Positions 7,240 to 15,391 of a stretch of DNA of 24,660 nt are shown here, piece by piece. The notes beneath the pieces are model-generated. The model searched no databases, had not been told where the DNA came from, and was given only the letters and a program-made list of their open reading frames with translations. The stretch's first letter is position 1. Each line of letters starts with the position of its first letter. Position numbers and translations under genes: made by a program. The DNA comes from a virus, in the IMG/VR virus record IMGVR_UViG_3300017752_000154, positions 1 to 24,660 of that record; one strand, written 5' to 3'.

Positions 7240-10200
7240 TTAAAGACCGATAGTAAAAGCTGAACTATCTTCGAGCAATACTTGTATGGTATTACCAAAC
7301 CCAATAGGAGCACCAGATACAACTGTTGCTGCCTGTGTAATTACAACTTCTGTTACATTTGAGTCTCTATCTTTAATATTAAGAAGAAGACCAGTTGCGC
7401 CTTGACGAGCTCCAACGTATGCTGAGTCAATCAGAGTTGTGACAAAATCTCTAGTCAAAAGCGTACCAGACGAATCTGGTAAAAGAAGCGCATGATTGCT
7501 TGTATAAGAACCAGGTGCGACACTTTGTGTATACGAATCTGTGCTAAAGATTATTTTTTCTTGTGGACCTAATACAAATCCCGTGTTATCAATAGTTGCT
7601 TTAAGATGATTGAAACCATTTTGAGCGATTAAAAACCTTAGTGAACCGTCTTCAGTATTAGCGGTAGGATCAGCAATCATTGATTCAATTGCAGCATAAT
7701 CTAAGTTTGAATCTGCAGAATTTCTACCTCTAAAGGTAATTTTTGCAAGGTCATCATTTGCCTGAGGAGAAGCACTATTTCTATCAAGAAGTACGTTCGG
7801 ACCAAAATCAGGGCCACCATCAACGTTTGTTATGCTAAACTGAGATGCAGTAAGAACAGTCGCTCGAGCTGCTACCCATGATGAATCAACAAATTCATCT
7901 TTTAATGATAAGTCACCAGATATATCAGTGTTGCCGTTGACGAATAAATCGCCAGCTGTAACATTCACATGAGCGCTACTAATATCAACACTACTAGGTG
8001 TGATACGAGCAACAGCTTTCAGCTGAGACGAATCAATTACCGAAAGTTCTAGAATTCCTTCTTCTTGACCATTAGTAGCATCGCCAATAACGCCTCTAAT
8101 GTTGGCGTATACTTCAGCATTACCAGCGCTGTCGTGACCTTTGAAAGCAATTTCACCTAATATATCAGAATCTGATGGTGAGCTATTATCTTTAAAGAGA
8201 GTAAGAGTTGGTGCTGCTGTAGAACCACTAACAGTTTCGGTGATTGTAATATCACCTTCAAAATTCTTAGCTAATGACGTTACCCAATCAGAATCAACTG
8301 TTACACCATTAATTGCTAATGTAGTAAACGTACCAGAATCAACCGTTAATTGACTGATTTGCCCAGTACCATAATTCAAAGTAGTACCAGATATATCAAT
8401 AACTTTGGCTGAATCTGAAAGAACTTGAGCGTAATTTAATGCAGTACCAGATAGATTCGTAATCTGTGCTGAATCGAATCCGTTAATCGTTGTTACAAAT
8501 GATCCACCATCAGCGGTGTTAATTGTGAGCTGCTCGTTTCCAGAATCCCATGAAACTCCTGAAACACCGGCAACTGCAATCTCGCCAATACTATCAATGA
8601 AACCTGAAGCATTCACAGTCATTACGGGAATGAGTGTAGCACTACCATAAGTACCTGAATCGACTGTAGCAGCTCTAGTAATTGTCTGGGTGGATAATCC
8701 TGTAATATTTAAGTTGACAAACGTTGCAGAGTCTGCATTAACATGACCATCAATATCAACTGCTCTATTGAAATTAATCAAATCGCCAGTTGATACATAC
8801 TTCATTTCAGGCGGAGTTGTGATATTCGCTCCACCCATAGTGAAACCAGCACCGTTTAGCGCAGTTAAATCAGCAGCGGAATCTGCTACGACAATATTTT
8901 TATCGTTTATAGTTACAGTTGTCGAATTAACAGTTGTGGTTGTACCTTGTACAGTAAGGTTTCCAGTAACATAAAGAGATCCGTCAACATTTGTTGAATC
9001 TAGATTTGATACTCCATTGACTGTTAAACCATCCGCAGTAGCACTTGTAAAGTTACCAGTTCCATAATTTAATGAAGTACCTGAGATATTAGTAACAACA
9101 CCAGAATCTGCAGTAAGATTAGGAGTAGTAATAATTGCCAATCTAGCTGAATCTGAAGTGAGTTGACTTACATGACCAGCGCCATAATTCAGATTTGTAC
9201 CAGAGATATTAGTTACAACGCCTGAATCTGCATCAAGAGAATTTGTTCTTAAAGTGTTGTTGTCAATAACACCAATATGAGCAGAATCAACAGAGAGCTG
9301 ACTGATAGTACCAGTTGTCGCATTAATTGTAGCATAATTCGCAGAGGTACCAGATACATTTGTAATTGAAGCGGAATCTGCCTGAAGGTTATTGAACCCA
9401 TTGACGGTTGCAACAAATGATCCACCATCTGCAGTTGATATTGTAAGTTGTTCAACACTTGAATCCCAAGATACTCCAGTCACTCCAGCAACTAAGACTT
9501 CACCAACAGAATCTAATTGACCTTGAGCATTGACAGTAAAGACCGGAATAAGAGTTGATGAACCATAAGTTCCAGCACCTACACCGGTGTTTGTAATACT
9601 AATTGTTTGAGTGGAAGAATCATAAGTGATACCAGTTCCACCAGCAACAGCTAGACTGAGATCAGATTCAAAGTTTGCTTGAGTATAAACTTGCTCAACA
9701 TCAAAGCTAAATACGCCAGTCGAAGAATCATATGATAGATCACCTTGAGCCGAGAAATGCGCTCTGACTTCTGCAGCACTTGGTCCGCGATAAGTGAATA
9801 CCCCATTTGTTGAATCGTATGAGAAAGCACCATCACCGCCAGAATCAATAGACGAGAAGTAACTACGAATAGTGGCTGTTGATACATCATCACCAAGAGC
9901 AGAATCAAATCGAGCTCTTGTATAATATAAATTATTACTACCTTCTGCTAGATCATTTGTGGTATTACCTGTAAGATCGTATGCAGCTACAACACCGGCT
10001 GAATCTGTAACAGCAAATGTTCCACCTTGATCTCCAAGGTTTAAACCACCAAGAACAATAGTATTACCAGAAAGATATAGTTTACGCCACTTATTAGTTG
10101 GACTACCAAGATCTAATTGGCTATCATAGTATGGAATTATACTTGTAGTCCAATTCTTAAGCTCAGAATCAAGTAACGATAATGTTCTTTCGGAATCAAG

Positions 10201-10533
10201 AGAATTTTGTTCAACGTATGCTGAATCAACAAAGACACGATCAACGTCCTGTCCCATCACAAAAGCAACGTAGTTAGAATCGATTATAGATTTAAGATCG
10301 GAAGAATCAAGAGCAAGCGAAAGTGACCGGCCGGTAGAATCAAAAACTTTGTTAATACCGTGACCAGCAATTAAATCACCTGCTTGGAAAAGATTAGTGC
10401 TTGCGTCATTTATTAGTATTTGACCAGCAGCCCTCGATTGCGCAGATACAACACCGGATGCTGCCTGATTGACACTTGCAATAGGGCGCCCAATCGATAT
10501 ACGTTTTACGTATGTCCGTCTAGTGCTGGCCAT
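7240..10533 (-). CDS. Giant Asp-Ser-rich tail fiber or virion appendage protein (1097 residues)
   Basis: The largest gene of the window, encoding a repetitive beta-structured protein typical of phage fibers. By hand count it contains about 40 Asp-Ser dipeptides spread along its whole length. Modules include [20 protein letters not shown] near residue 140, [13 protein letters not shown] near 250, [11 protein letters not shown] near 275, a duplicated block TYGS..LIPV..TVN to TADGGSFV, five copies of a unit like TNISGTxLNYG, and [12 protein letters not shown] near 525. The C-terminal quarter has a different texture and may be the tip. AAGGA stands six bases before the ATG, nine bases after the Ig-like gene. 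A role in host attachment is inferred. No enzymatic domain or S74 chaperone is recognisable. Confidence 0.87.
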   Translation of the reverse strand: MASTRRTYVKRISIGRPIASVNQAASGVVSAQSRAAGQILINDASTNLFQAGDLIAGHGINKVFDSTGRSLSLALDSSDLKSIIDSNYVAFVMGQDVDRVFVDSAYVEQNSLDSERTLSLLDSELKNWTTSIIPYYDSQLDLGSPTNKWRKLYLSGNTIVLGGLNLGDQGGTFAVTDSAGVVAAYDLTGNTTNDLAEGSNNLYYTRARFDSALGDDVSTATIRSYFSSIDSGGDGAFSYDSTNGVFTYRGPSAAEVRAHFSAQGDLSYDSSTGVFSFDVEQVYTQANFESDLSLAVAGGTGITYDSSTQTISITNTGVGAGTYGSSTLIPVFTVNAQGQLDSVGEVLVAGVTGVSWDSSVEQLTISTADGGSFVATVNGFNNLQADSASITNVSGTSANYATINATTGTISQLSVDSAHIGVIDNNTLRTNSLDADSGVVTNISGTNLNYGAGHVSQLTSDSARLAIITTPNLTADSGVVTNISGTSLNYGTGNFTSATADGLTVNGVSNLDSTNVDGSLYVTGNLTVQGTTTTVNSTTVTINDKNIVVADSAADLTALNGAGFTMGGANITTPPEMKYVSTGDLINFNRAVDIDGHVNADSATFVNLNITGLSTQTITRAATVDSGTYGSATLIPVMTVNASGFIDSIGEIAVAGVSGVSWDSGNEQLTINTADGGSFVTTINGFDSAQITNLSGTALNYAQVLSDSAKVIDISGTTLNYGTGQISQLTVDSGTFTTLAINGVTVDSDWVTSLAKNFEGDITITETVSGSTAAPTLTLFKDNSSPSDSDILGEIAFKGHDSAGNAEVYANIRGVIGDATNGQEEGILELSVIDSSQLKAVARITPSSVDISSAHVNVTAGDLFVNGNTDISGDLSLKDEFVDSSWVAARATVLTASQFSITNVDGGPDFGPNVLLDRNSASPQANDDLAKITFRGRNSADSNLDYAAIESMIADPTANTEDGSLRFLIAQNGFNHLKATIDNTGFVLGPQEKIIFSTDSYTQSVAPGSYTSNHALLLPDSSGTLLTRDFVTTLIDSAYVGARQGATGLLLNIKDRDSNVTEVVITQAATVVSGAPIGFGNTIQVLLEDSSAFTIGL
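8369..9366 (-). repeat. Five dispersed copies of a short NISGTxLNYG coding repeat
   Basis: Within the giant fiber gene, a unit of about 33 bases coding for a peptide like [11 protein letters not shown] appears near 8369-8400, 8430-8460, 9062-9095, 9182-9215 and 9331-9366. The copies differ at third codon positions, so the protein repeat is conserved more than the DNA. It probably forms one turn of a repeated beta fold along the fiber shaft. Confidence 0.7.
8474..8660 (-). repeat. Copy 2 of an internal duplication of about 190 bases in the giant fiber gene
   Basis: It codes for a block running from [17 protein letters not shown] through [18 protein letters not shown] to TTINGFD. The same order of residues occurs in copy 1 at about 9391-9582, with roughly three quarters of positions alike by eye. 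This points to an internal duplication or to swapping of modules between fiber genes. Confidence 0.7.
9391..9582 (-). repeat. Copy 1 of the internal duplication in the giant fiber gene
   Basis: It codes for a block from [17 protein letters not shown] through [18 protein letters not shown] to ATVNGFN, the upstream partner of the block at about 8474-8660. Confidence 0.7.
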
Positions 10534-10542
10534 ATTCGATCC

Positions 10543-10893
10543 TTATGTTACAGATGGCGTAACCTGGATCCGGCCTTCAAGAATTCTTTCTGTAATTGTA
10601 GTCGAGCTACTATCGACAAAAGAAAGTTCTACATCATATACATACCGGCCTTTGTTTAACGCCGAGGTTTGAGTGCTAGTGAGGCTGAGGTTAACAACTC
10701 CGGAAGTAGATGGAGTTGAAACGATAGAAGTGAAGTTGGTTGCTTCCCCAGAACTATCGCTATAACTTTTCTTCATTGAAGCTGTTACGGTATGGCCAAC
10801 CAAGTCTTTTTTCGCGCCTGTGTGATCTACGAGCTCTAGCTCAATAGCCACATCGCTGCCTTGGTCAATTGTGAATTCTTCGTACTCAGCCAT
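10543..10893 (-). CDS. Small beta-rich Ig-like structural protein
   Basis: A 116-residue acidic protein with no transmembrane segment or signal peptide. The pattern of alternating hydrophobic residues (DVAIELELVD, HTVTASMKKS, GVVNLSLT, GRYVYDVELSFVD, EGRIQVTP) predicts a single beta-sandwich, similar in texture to the N-terminal domain of BppU-type baseplate proteins. It is the first gene of the fiber transcript, preceded by a late promoter and by GGAG six bases before the ATG, and followed nine bases later by the giant fiber gene. I infer a virion role, perhaps as an adaptor or decoration for the fiber. The exact family is not certain. Confidence 0.8.
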   Translation of the reverse strand: MAEYEEFTIDQGSDVAIELELVDHTGAKKDLVGHTVTASMKKSYSDSSGEATNFTSIVSTPSTSGVVNLSLTSTQTSALNKGRYVYDVELSFVDSSSTTITERILEGRIQVTPSVT

Positions 10894-10918
10894 GAACTAC
10901 TCCAATGAGTTCCTTGTC

Positions 10919-10930
10919 GGTCTTGCGACC
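10919..10930 (-). other. Short GNRA-loop hairpin in the leader of the Ig-like gene
   Basis: The minus strand reads GGTCGCAAGACC, a four-base-pair stem closed by a GCAA tetraloop, between the late promoter and the ribosome binding site. GNRA loops stabilise short RNA hairpins, so this may protect the 5' end of a strong late message. It is too short and lacks a T-run, so it is not a terminator. A chance occurrence is possible. Confidence 0.3.
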
Positions 10931-10945
10931 CTGCCTCTATACGGT

Positions 10946-10953
10946 TATTTATA
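10946..10953 (-). promoter_or_regulatory. Late promoter for the Ig-like and giant fiber genes
   Basis: An exact TATAAATA on the minus strand, overlapping the last codons of the radical SAM gene that ends the accessory cassette and lying 53 bases before the ATG of the Ig-like gene. It marks the border between the cassette and the structural module. Confidence 0.75.
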
Positions 10954-12049
10954 CAATTTTCTTCTTTGGGATCTTAGAATCTGCAGAAGAAACACATGTT
11001 TTTGTGATACACGGCATTGGTTTATCGAATAATTTAAACCCAGATTGAATATAACCAAGTGGCTCATCATTACACGAGTAAGATCTTTTTATAGATCCGT
11101 CCGGTTCTCTGATTATAATAGATCTATATCCGGATTCACAATTCCAACCTTCAAATTTATTAAACTCGAATGTGTTGAACCGTTCAGCTTGATCCATATA
11201 ATATTTTTGTCCTTTTGAATCTTCAAGTTCAACTTGCATATGTTGTGGAACACCAGTTGTTTCATAACGAAGATCTAATTCGACGTTCGGTCTCGGTCTG
11301 GTAATTTGTTTTTTGATGTCGGTAAATCCTCTTTGAGGCATGCCGTTACGTAATTTTTCAAGCATTGATTCAGTATATCCATCAACAATAAAACTGGCAG
11401 TAGGATCAGACTGAGGTTTAAGAGTAACATTGATACCTCTTTCGTGGAAATATAGTGCGTCTTCCCAACACTGCTCAAATTTGTCTGGTAGCATCACTTG
11501 GTTAATAGTTACTTGGATGTCTTGTGATTGGCAGTATTCAAGCTTGTCAGCGAACTCTGCAACTTTTTCTTGGGTATTAACATGTTCTCTATGGCATGAA
11601 GCTGTGATACTTGATCGATTAAACCGCGAACATATTTTAGCATATTCTTCAAACCACTTCATCTTACGAGAAATATTAGAAGTCATATGGACTGAATGAT
11701 AGTTACAGTTAGGAACATCATCAGCAAGGTATTCCATAATTTCTAAATATTGTGGATGGAACGTAGGTTCACCGCCACTAAAACTAAAATGAAAAGAATT
11801 ATATTCATTCTTGCGAGATTGTCTTTTAATCTCGTCAATTGTCATAAGAATCAAATCAATTGGCCTATGGTCTTTTTCACGACTTGATGCGTATGGCCAA
11901 CAATATGAACAAGAATAATTACAGAATCGACCGAGCAACCAACTCACTGTAAACAAGTCACGATACATCATCGTGCGTTGGCCGACACTTACAATATCAT
12001 TAAAAGGTATTTTTGTGAAGTCGTATTGACTCCATTTCAAATCATTCAT
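10949..12049 (-). CDS. Radical SAM protein, canonical type (last gene of the cassette)
   Basis: Radical SAM enzymes use a [4Fe-4S] cluster to cleave S-adenosylmethionine and start radical reactions. The CxxxCxxC motif is RFCNYSCSYC at about residues 41-50, and the SAM-binding GGE motif is FSFSGGEPTFHP near 88-99. The C-terminal quarter holds four further cysteines (NCESG, YSCND, PMPCITKTC), which could bind an auxiliary cluster as in SPASM or twitch proteins. The substrate is unknown. I chose the ATG at 12049, two codons inside a TTG start, because it forms an ATGAATGA overlap with the stop of the upstream SGNH gene. At 366 residues it is full length. It differs clearly from the three tandem radical SAM proteins at 18,051-21,029. 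Confidence 0.9.
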   Translation of the reverse strand: MNDLKWSQYDFTKIPFNDIVSVGQRTMMYRDLFTVSWLLGRFCNYSCSYCWPYASSREKDHRPIDLILMTIDEIKRQSRKNEYNSFHFSFSGGEPTFHPQYLEIMEYLADDVPNCNYHSVHMTSNISRKMKWFEEYAKICSRFNRSSITASCHREHVNTQEKVAEFADKLEYCQSQDIQVTINQVMLPDKFEQCWEDALYFHERGINVTLKPQSDPTASFIVDGYTESMLEKLRNGMPQRGFTDIKKQITRPRPNVELDLRYETTGVPQHMQVELEDSKGQKYYMDQAERFNTFEFNKFEGWNCESGYRSIIIREPDGSIKRSYSCNDEPLGYIQSGFKLFDKPMPCITKTCVSSADSKIPKKKIV

Positions 12050-12869
12050 AGACAAAACTCGGTTCTGATGTAGATCTTTCTTCGTATAGTTCTATATATT
12101 TGTTTACAAAACTGTTAGCAATTAACATATGCCCTTGTGTATTTGGGTGTTTTTCTTGTGGTGTAATGTAATATTTTTCGTAGAGATCAAAACAACTAGA
12201 ACCCGGTTCAAAGAAATTTGGATGTCCTACGATATTTTTAAATTTTTGAATCTTCTGATAATATTGATTGTTTTGGCAAGCATCAAAGACTTGTTTTCTC
12301 AATTGAAAATTGATTTGCTTTTTCAATAACCATTCAATGCCAGCAAGAGTATGAAGAGCACGGTGATGAAGAATAGGAATATCTCTTGTTTTACAGTAGT
12401 GATCAAGCATGTAAATATTTCGAAGAGAAACATTCGCAATTTTTGTCCAGAATTCTTCCTTTGTTAATTGAAGATGCATCGGAGCATCCTGATCATAAAC
12501 GTGTAACCAAAAAAGATCTCTAAATCTTTCTTGAATATCTTCTTTGAGCGGACCAATAGGCGGTACCAACATTGGAGTATGAACACCAAATGTAAATTGA
12601 CCGATCGGTAAATCAAATGGCACCATTCGGATTGCCTGCGACCAAAGAGCCATAACGACAATATCACGATTTTTGTTTTCTTCGATAGCATCTAATGTCT
12701 GACCGTAAATATAATCGTTTCCAGCTCCACCTTCTGATACGTTAATTAAATCCATGTCAAGAAATTCTGCTACCATTTCAGGCCAGATCTTATCGATCCC
12801 AGCAACGTGATAGCATTCTTCGTTCGGATTAGACCAACTACATCCGCCAACAATTAATAGTTTGCGCAT
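12042..12869 (-). CDS. SGNH-hydrolase-like protein F (fifth of the tandem array)
   Basis: A 275-residue member of the SGNH/GDSL fold family, which includes esterases, lipases and O-acyl transferases or deacetylases acting on glycans. The N-terminal nucleophile motif is VGGCSWSNPN with Ser11, block III is GGAGNDYI with Asn51, and block V is HPNTQGH with His241. The usual catalytic Asp three residues before that His is Gln here (QEKH), with Glu two before. The shared signature NRDIVVMALWSQ lies near residue 68. No signal peptide is visible, so it would act in the cytoplasm or on the virion. It starts inside the preceding gene (16-base overlap, AAGGA ten bases upstream) and ends in FVYE, whose codons contain the next start. 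Confidence 0.85.
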   Translation of the reverse strand: MRKLLIVGGCSWSNPNEECYHVAGIDKIWPEMVAEFLDMDLINVSEGGAGNDYIYGQTLDAIEENKNRDIVVMALWSQAIRMVPFDLPIGQFTFGVHTPMLVPPIGPLKEDIQERFRDLFWLHVYDQDAPMHLQLTKEEFWTKIANVSLRNIYMLDHYCKTRDIPILHHRALHTLAGIEWLLKKQINFQLRKQVFDACQNNQYYQKIQKFKNIVGHPNFFEPGSSCFDLYEKYYITPQEKHPNTQGHMLIANSFVNKYIELYEERSTSEPSFVYE

Positions 12870-13741
12870 TTTATAAATTCCTTAGCAATTATTTCATGAC
12901 CAGTTTGAGTTGGATGGTTACATTCCATCACATGACCGTGCTTACTCAAAGCCCAGATTAATCCTTCTTCCCAATCACTTAATTCAAAATCTAACTTTTC
13001 TTTACAAACACTATTCAATCTATTTAGCCTTTTTATATTGAGTGTTTTTTGCTTTAGATCATGATCTTGAATCCAAGGAGAAAACATTCCTGGAATGCTA
13101 CGAGTCACTGAAAGCCCAGACTTAAATATACTACGAATACCTAAGCTGTCAAGAAAAAGTTTTAATCTTCTCATAGATCTGAGATTGAAGTGTAAAATCT
13201 TTTCATCAAGATGATACACATCATCGGTATCTTGAAATTTGAATTTAAGTATTTGTTCTAGTATATACGTATGTTTAGTCTGTAAATCATATGGCTGATT
13301 ATAATCTGCAGACTTTGGCAAATATTCTCTTGTTTCAATCCATTTATTATAGCTTAAATTATTATTTTCAATAAAAAGAATATCTTCCCACTTTTCAATA
13401 TCCATTCCCGGAAAATTTGTTAGAAATTTAGAAGTCTGAAATTCGTTGAATTGTCTTTTGTCGTTTGTAAATATAATATTAAAAAGATCAAACGGTGATT
13501 GCCTGATCGATTGAGACCATAAAACCATCACGACAATATCTCTGTCTTGATTCTCTACAACAGCGTCATAAACTCTATTCTCTATTGACTCATTAGAACG
13601 TCCCATTTGAGCAACGTTTAGCAAGTCCCAATCCATTTTGTCCGCGACAGAATGTGGCCATGAAAAAATGTTGTTCTTTACGTTTTCTGTATACGTAGAA
13701 TCTGTATTACTGTCTCCGCCTACAATAAGGAGTTTACGCAT
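12854..13741 (-). CDS. SGNH-hydrolase-like protein E (fourth of the tandem array)
   Basis: A 295-residue paralog with block I VGGDSNTDS (Ser11, true GDS form), block III QMGRSNESI (Asn50) and block V ECNHPTQTGH (His276, with Glu in place of the usual Asp). The family signature QDRDIVVMVLWSQ lies near residue 64. Its first nine residues, MRKLLIVGG, are identical to those of protein F, and its start lies in a closely similar sequence within the upstream gene (TGCGTAAACTCC against TGCGCAAACTAT), a trace of tandem duplication that copied the junction too. It overlaps the upstream gene by 22 bases. The central third is long, Lys-rich and diverged, and may set substrate choice. Confidence 0.85.
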   Translation of the reverse strand: MRKLLIVGGDSNTDSTYTENVKNNIFSWPHSVADKMDWDLLNVAQMGRSNESIENRVYDAVVENQDRDIVVMVLWSQSIRQSPFDLFNIIFTNDKRQFNEFQTSKFLTNFPGMDIEKWEDILFIENNNLSYNKWIETREYLPKSADYNQPYDLQTKHTYILEQILKFKFQDTDDVYHLDEKILHFNLRSMRRLKLFLDSLGIRSIFKSGLSVTRSIPGMFSPWIQDHDLKQKTLNIKRLNRLNSVCKEKLDFELSDWEEGLIWALSKHGHVMECNHPTQTGHEIIAKEFIKCANY

Positions 13742-14637
13742 TCGATAAACTCATCAGCTATAAGGTTCTGTCCTTTTTGATTAGGGTGACCGCAGTCAAG
13801 TAAATATCCTTGTTCTCTCTTATTAAAATCGCACCAACCATTTTGCCAATCTTTGCGAGACATTCCCATTTCTTTAATACGTGGATGTTTACTACAATGC
13901 CGTTGAAGACCTTCTTTTCTTCTCATCATCATTGCTTTTTCTTTAATGTCTAATGGATCATCTTTCCAATGAGGATACGACCAAGGCATAGTTTCTGTCA
14001 TTGATAAACTATACTTATGAACGGTTGGTATTTTTAGTGAATCGAGAAAACCTTTTAGACGAACCATAGATCTGAGACTGAAGTCTACCATCTGTGCATC
14101 GACTTCTAACATCCTGTCGTCGTTATATGCTAATGACAATAAATGTCTTTTCATAATATCTTGAATTAGATACATGTATTTGAGATGTTGGTCAAATGGT
14201 TCTTTTGCCCAATTGTTTGGAAAGTAACTTCTGTCTTTCAACCAAGCTAAAAAGCTCCAATCATCAAGCTGGTCAAATCTTCGACAAAATTCAACATGAT
14301 CGATTTCTGGATACTTCTTTTCAACACCAGACCAAAGAGTATATCTGTCTCGTGTACCGTGTAATTGATAATGATCTAGATCCCACCATGTGCCTCTACA
14401 CGGTTCTGTCCAGAACATCATTACAACAATGTCTCTATCTTGATTCTCTAAAACAGCGTCATACACAGAATTTTCAATACTATCATTAGATGAACCAGCA
14501 ATTCCAAGATTTAATAGATCCCAGTCCATATCTTGTGCTACAATTGTTGGCCAAACGATAATTGACTTTTCAGTATAGGCCCAATATTTCTGCGTAGTAT
14601 TACTACATCCGCCAGTGATAAGAAGTTTTTTAGTCAT
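13720..14637 (-). CDS. SGNH-hydrolase-like protein D (third of the tandem array)
   Basis: A 305-residue paralog, the longest of the set. Block I is TGGCSNTT (Ser12), block III GIAGSSNDSI (Asn51) and block V LDCGHPNQKGQ (His284). This is the only one of the six with the classical DxxH spacing of the SGNH triad, so it is the best candidate for an active hydrolase or transferase by the standard mechanism. The signature QDRDIVVMMFWTE lies near residue 67. The middle is rich in Trp and Met (SYPHWKDD, MMMRRKEG). Its ATG overlaps the upstream stop in ATGACTAA. Confidence 0.85.
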   Translation of the reverse strand: MTKKLLITGGCSNTTQKYWAYTEKSIIVWPTIVAQDMDWDLLNLGIAGSSNDSIENSVYDAVLENQDRDIVVMMFWTEPCRGTWWDLDHYQLHGTRDRYTLWSGVEKKYPEIDHVEFCRRFDQLDDWSFLAWLKDRSYFPNNWAKEPFDQHLKYMYLIQDIMKRHLLSLAYNDDRMLEVDAQMVDFSLRSMVRLKGFLDSLKIPTVHKYSLSMTETMPWSYPHWKDDPLDIKEKAMMMRRKEGLQRHCSKHPRIKEMGMSRKDWQNGWCDFNKREQGYLLDCGHPNQKGQNLIADEFIECVNSLL

Positions 14638-15391
14638 AGATGAATACCGGTGGTTCGTGTGCTTTTAAATACTTTCCTAGAAAAGCATCAGCAATGATTT
14701 CGTGTCCTGCCTGATTTGGGTGTCGACACTCTAAAAATATTCCGGTGTCTAGAAAAGATTGAGGATCAGTTTCTCTTGGATGCTGCGGTAAACCTTCTTC
14801 AAGTTCTTTCATAGTGATACCAGAATTCTGAAAGTAAAAATCTTTTAAAATGTTTTTTCTCAGCATTCCATAGTGAATAGCTCGTTTTTCTCTGTCTCCA
14901 CCATCAGCTATCTGCATGATTTGATAGAGGCTGCTAATACCTATCTTTGCAAAAAACTCAAAGCCTAGATCCTCAACAAATTTCTTAGTTCTCCACATGA
15001 TTCTAAATTGATTTCTTGCTATCATAATATCTTTTTCACTCATAGTCATACCCACATGTGGATTCATATTTTCAGATGGAGGCTTAGGAATTGTATCAAG
15101 AACTCTGCTATTTGTTGATACCCATTTTGTACAAAAATCATATAGATTAATTCTAGAAAACTCTGACCAAAGCACCATGACAATTGGATCTCGATCTTGA
15201 TTTTCCATCACTGCATCGATAACCGCATTTGAAATATAGTCTTGTCCTGCTCCACCTCTGCCAACATTTAAAATATCAAATCCTACTCCATCAGCAATAA
15301 TATTCGGCCAAGGAAGGATATTTTTTTCTAAATAGAACGTTGGTTCTGTAAAGCTGCATCCTGCAGTGATAAGAAGTCTTTTGCTATCCAT
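14630..15391 (-). CDS. SGNH-hydrolase-like protein C (second of the tandem array)
   Basis: A 253-residue paralog, the shortest. Block I is TAGCSFTEP (Ser13). Block III reads GGAGQDYI, with Gln50 where the SGNH Asn normally completes the oxyanion hole, and block V is ECRHPNQAGH (His224, Glu instead of Asp). These changes suggest altered or weak catalysis, or a binding role. The start at 15391 is preceded by AGAGGG with good spacing, inside the block V codons of the upstream paralog, giving a 64-base overlap, the longest in the window. It ends in VFIYD, whose codons supply the next start. Confidence 0.85.
   Translation of the reverse strand: MDSKRLLITAGCSFTEPTFYLEKNILPWPNIIADGVGFDILNVGRGGAGQDYISNAVIDAVMENQDRDPIVMVLWSEFSRINLYDFCTKWVSTNSRVLDTIPKPPSENMNPHVGMTMSEKDIMIARNQFRIMWRTKKFVEDLGFEFFAKIGISSLYQIMQIADGGDREKRAIHYGMLRKNILKDFYFQNSGITMKELEEGLPQHPRETDPQSFLDTGIFLECRHPNQAGHEIIADAFLGKYLKAHEPPVFIYD

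Noticed and set aside
8369-9366. Regularly spaced similar segments that might suggest a CRISPR array
   Set aside because: The copies are unevenly spaced, vary at third codon positions and are in frame within a fiber gene, so they are protein repeats.
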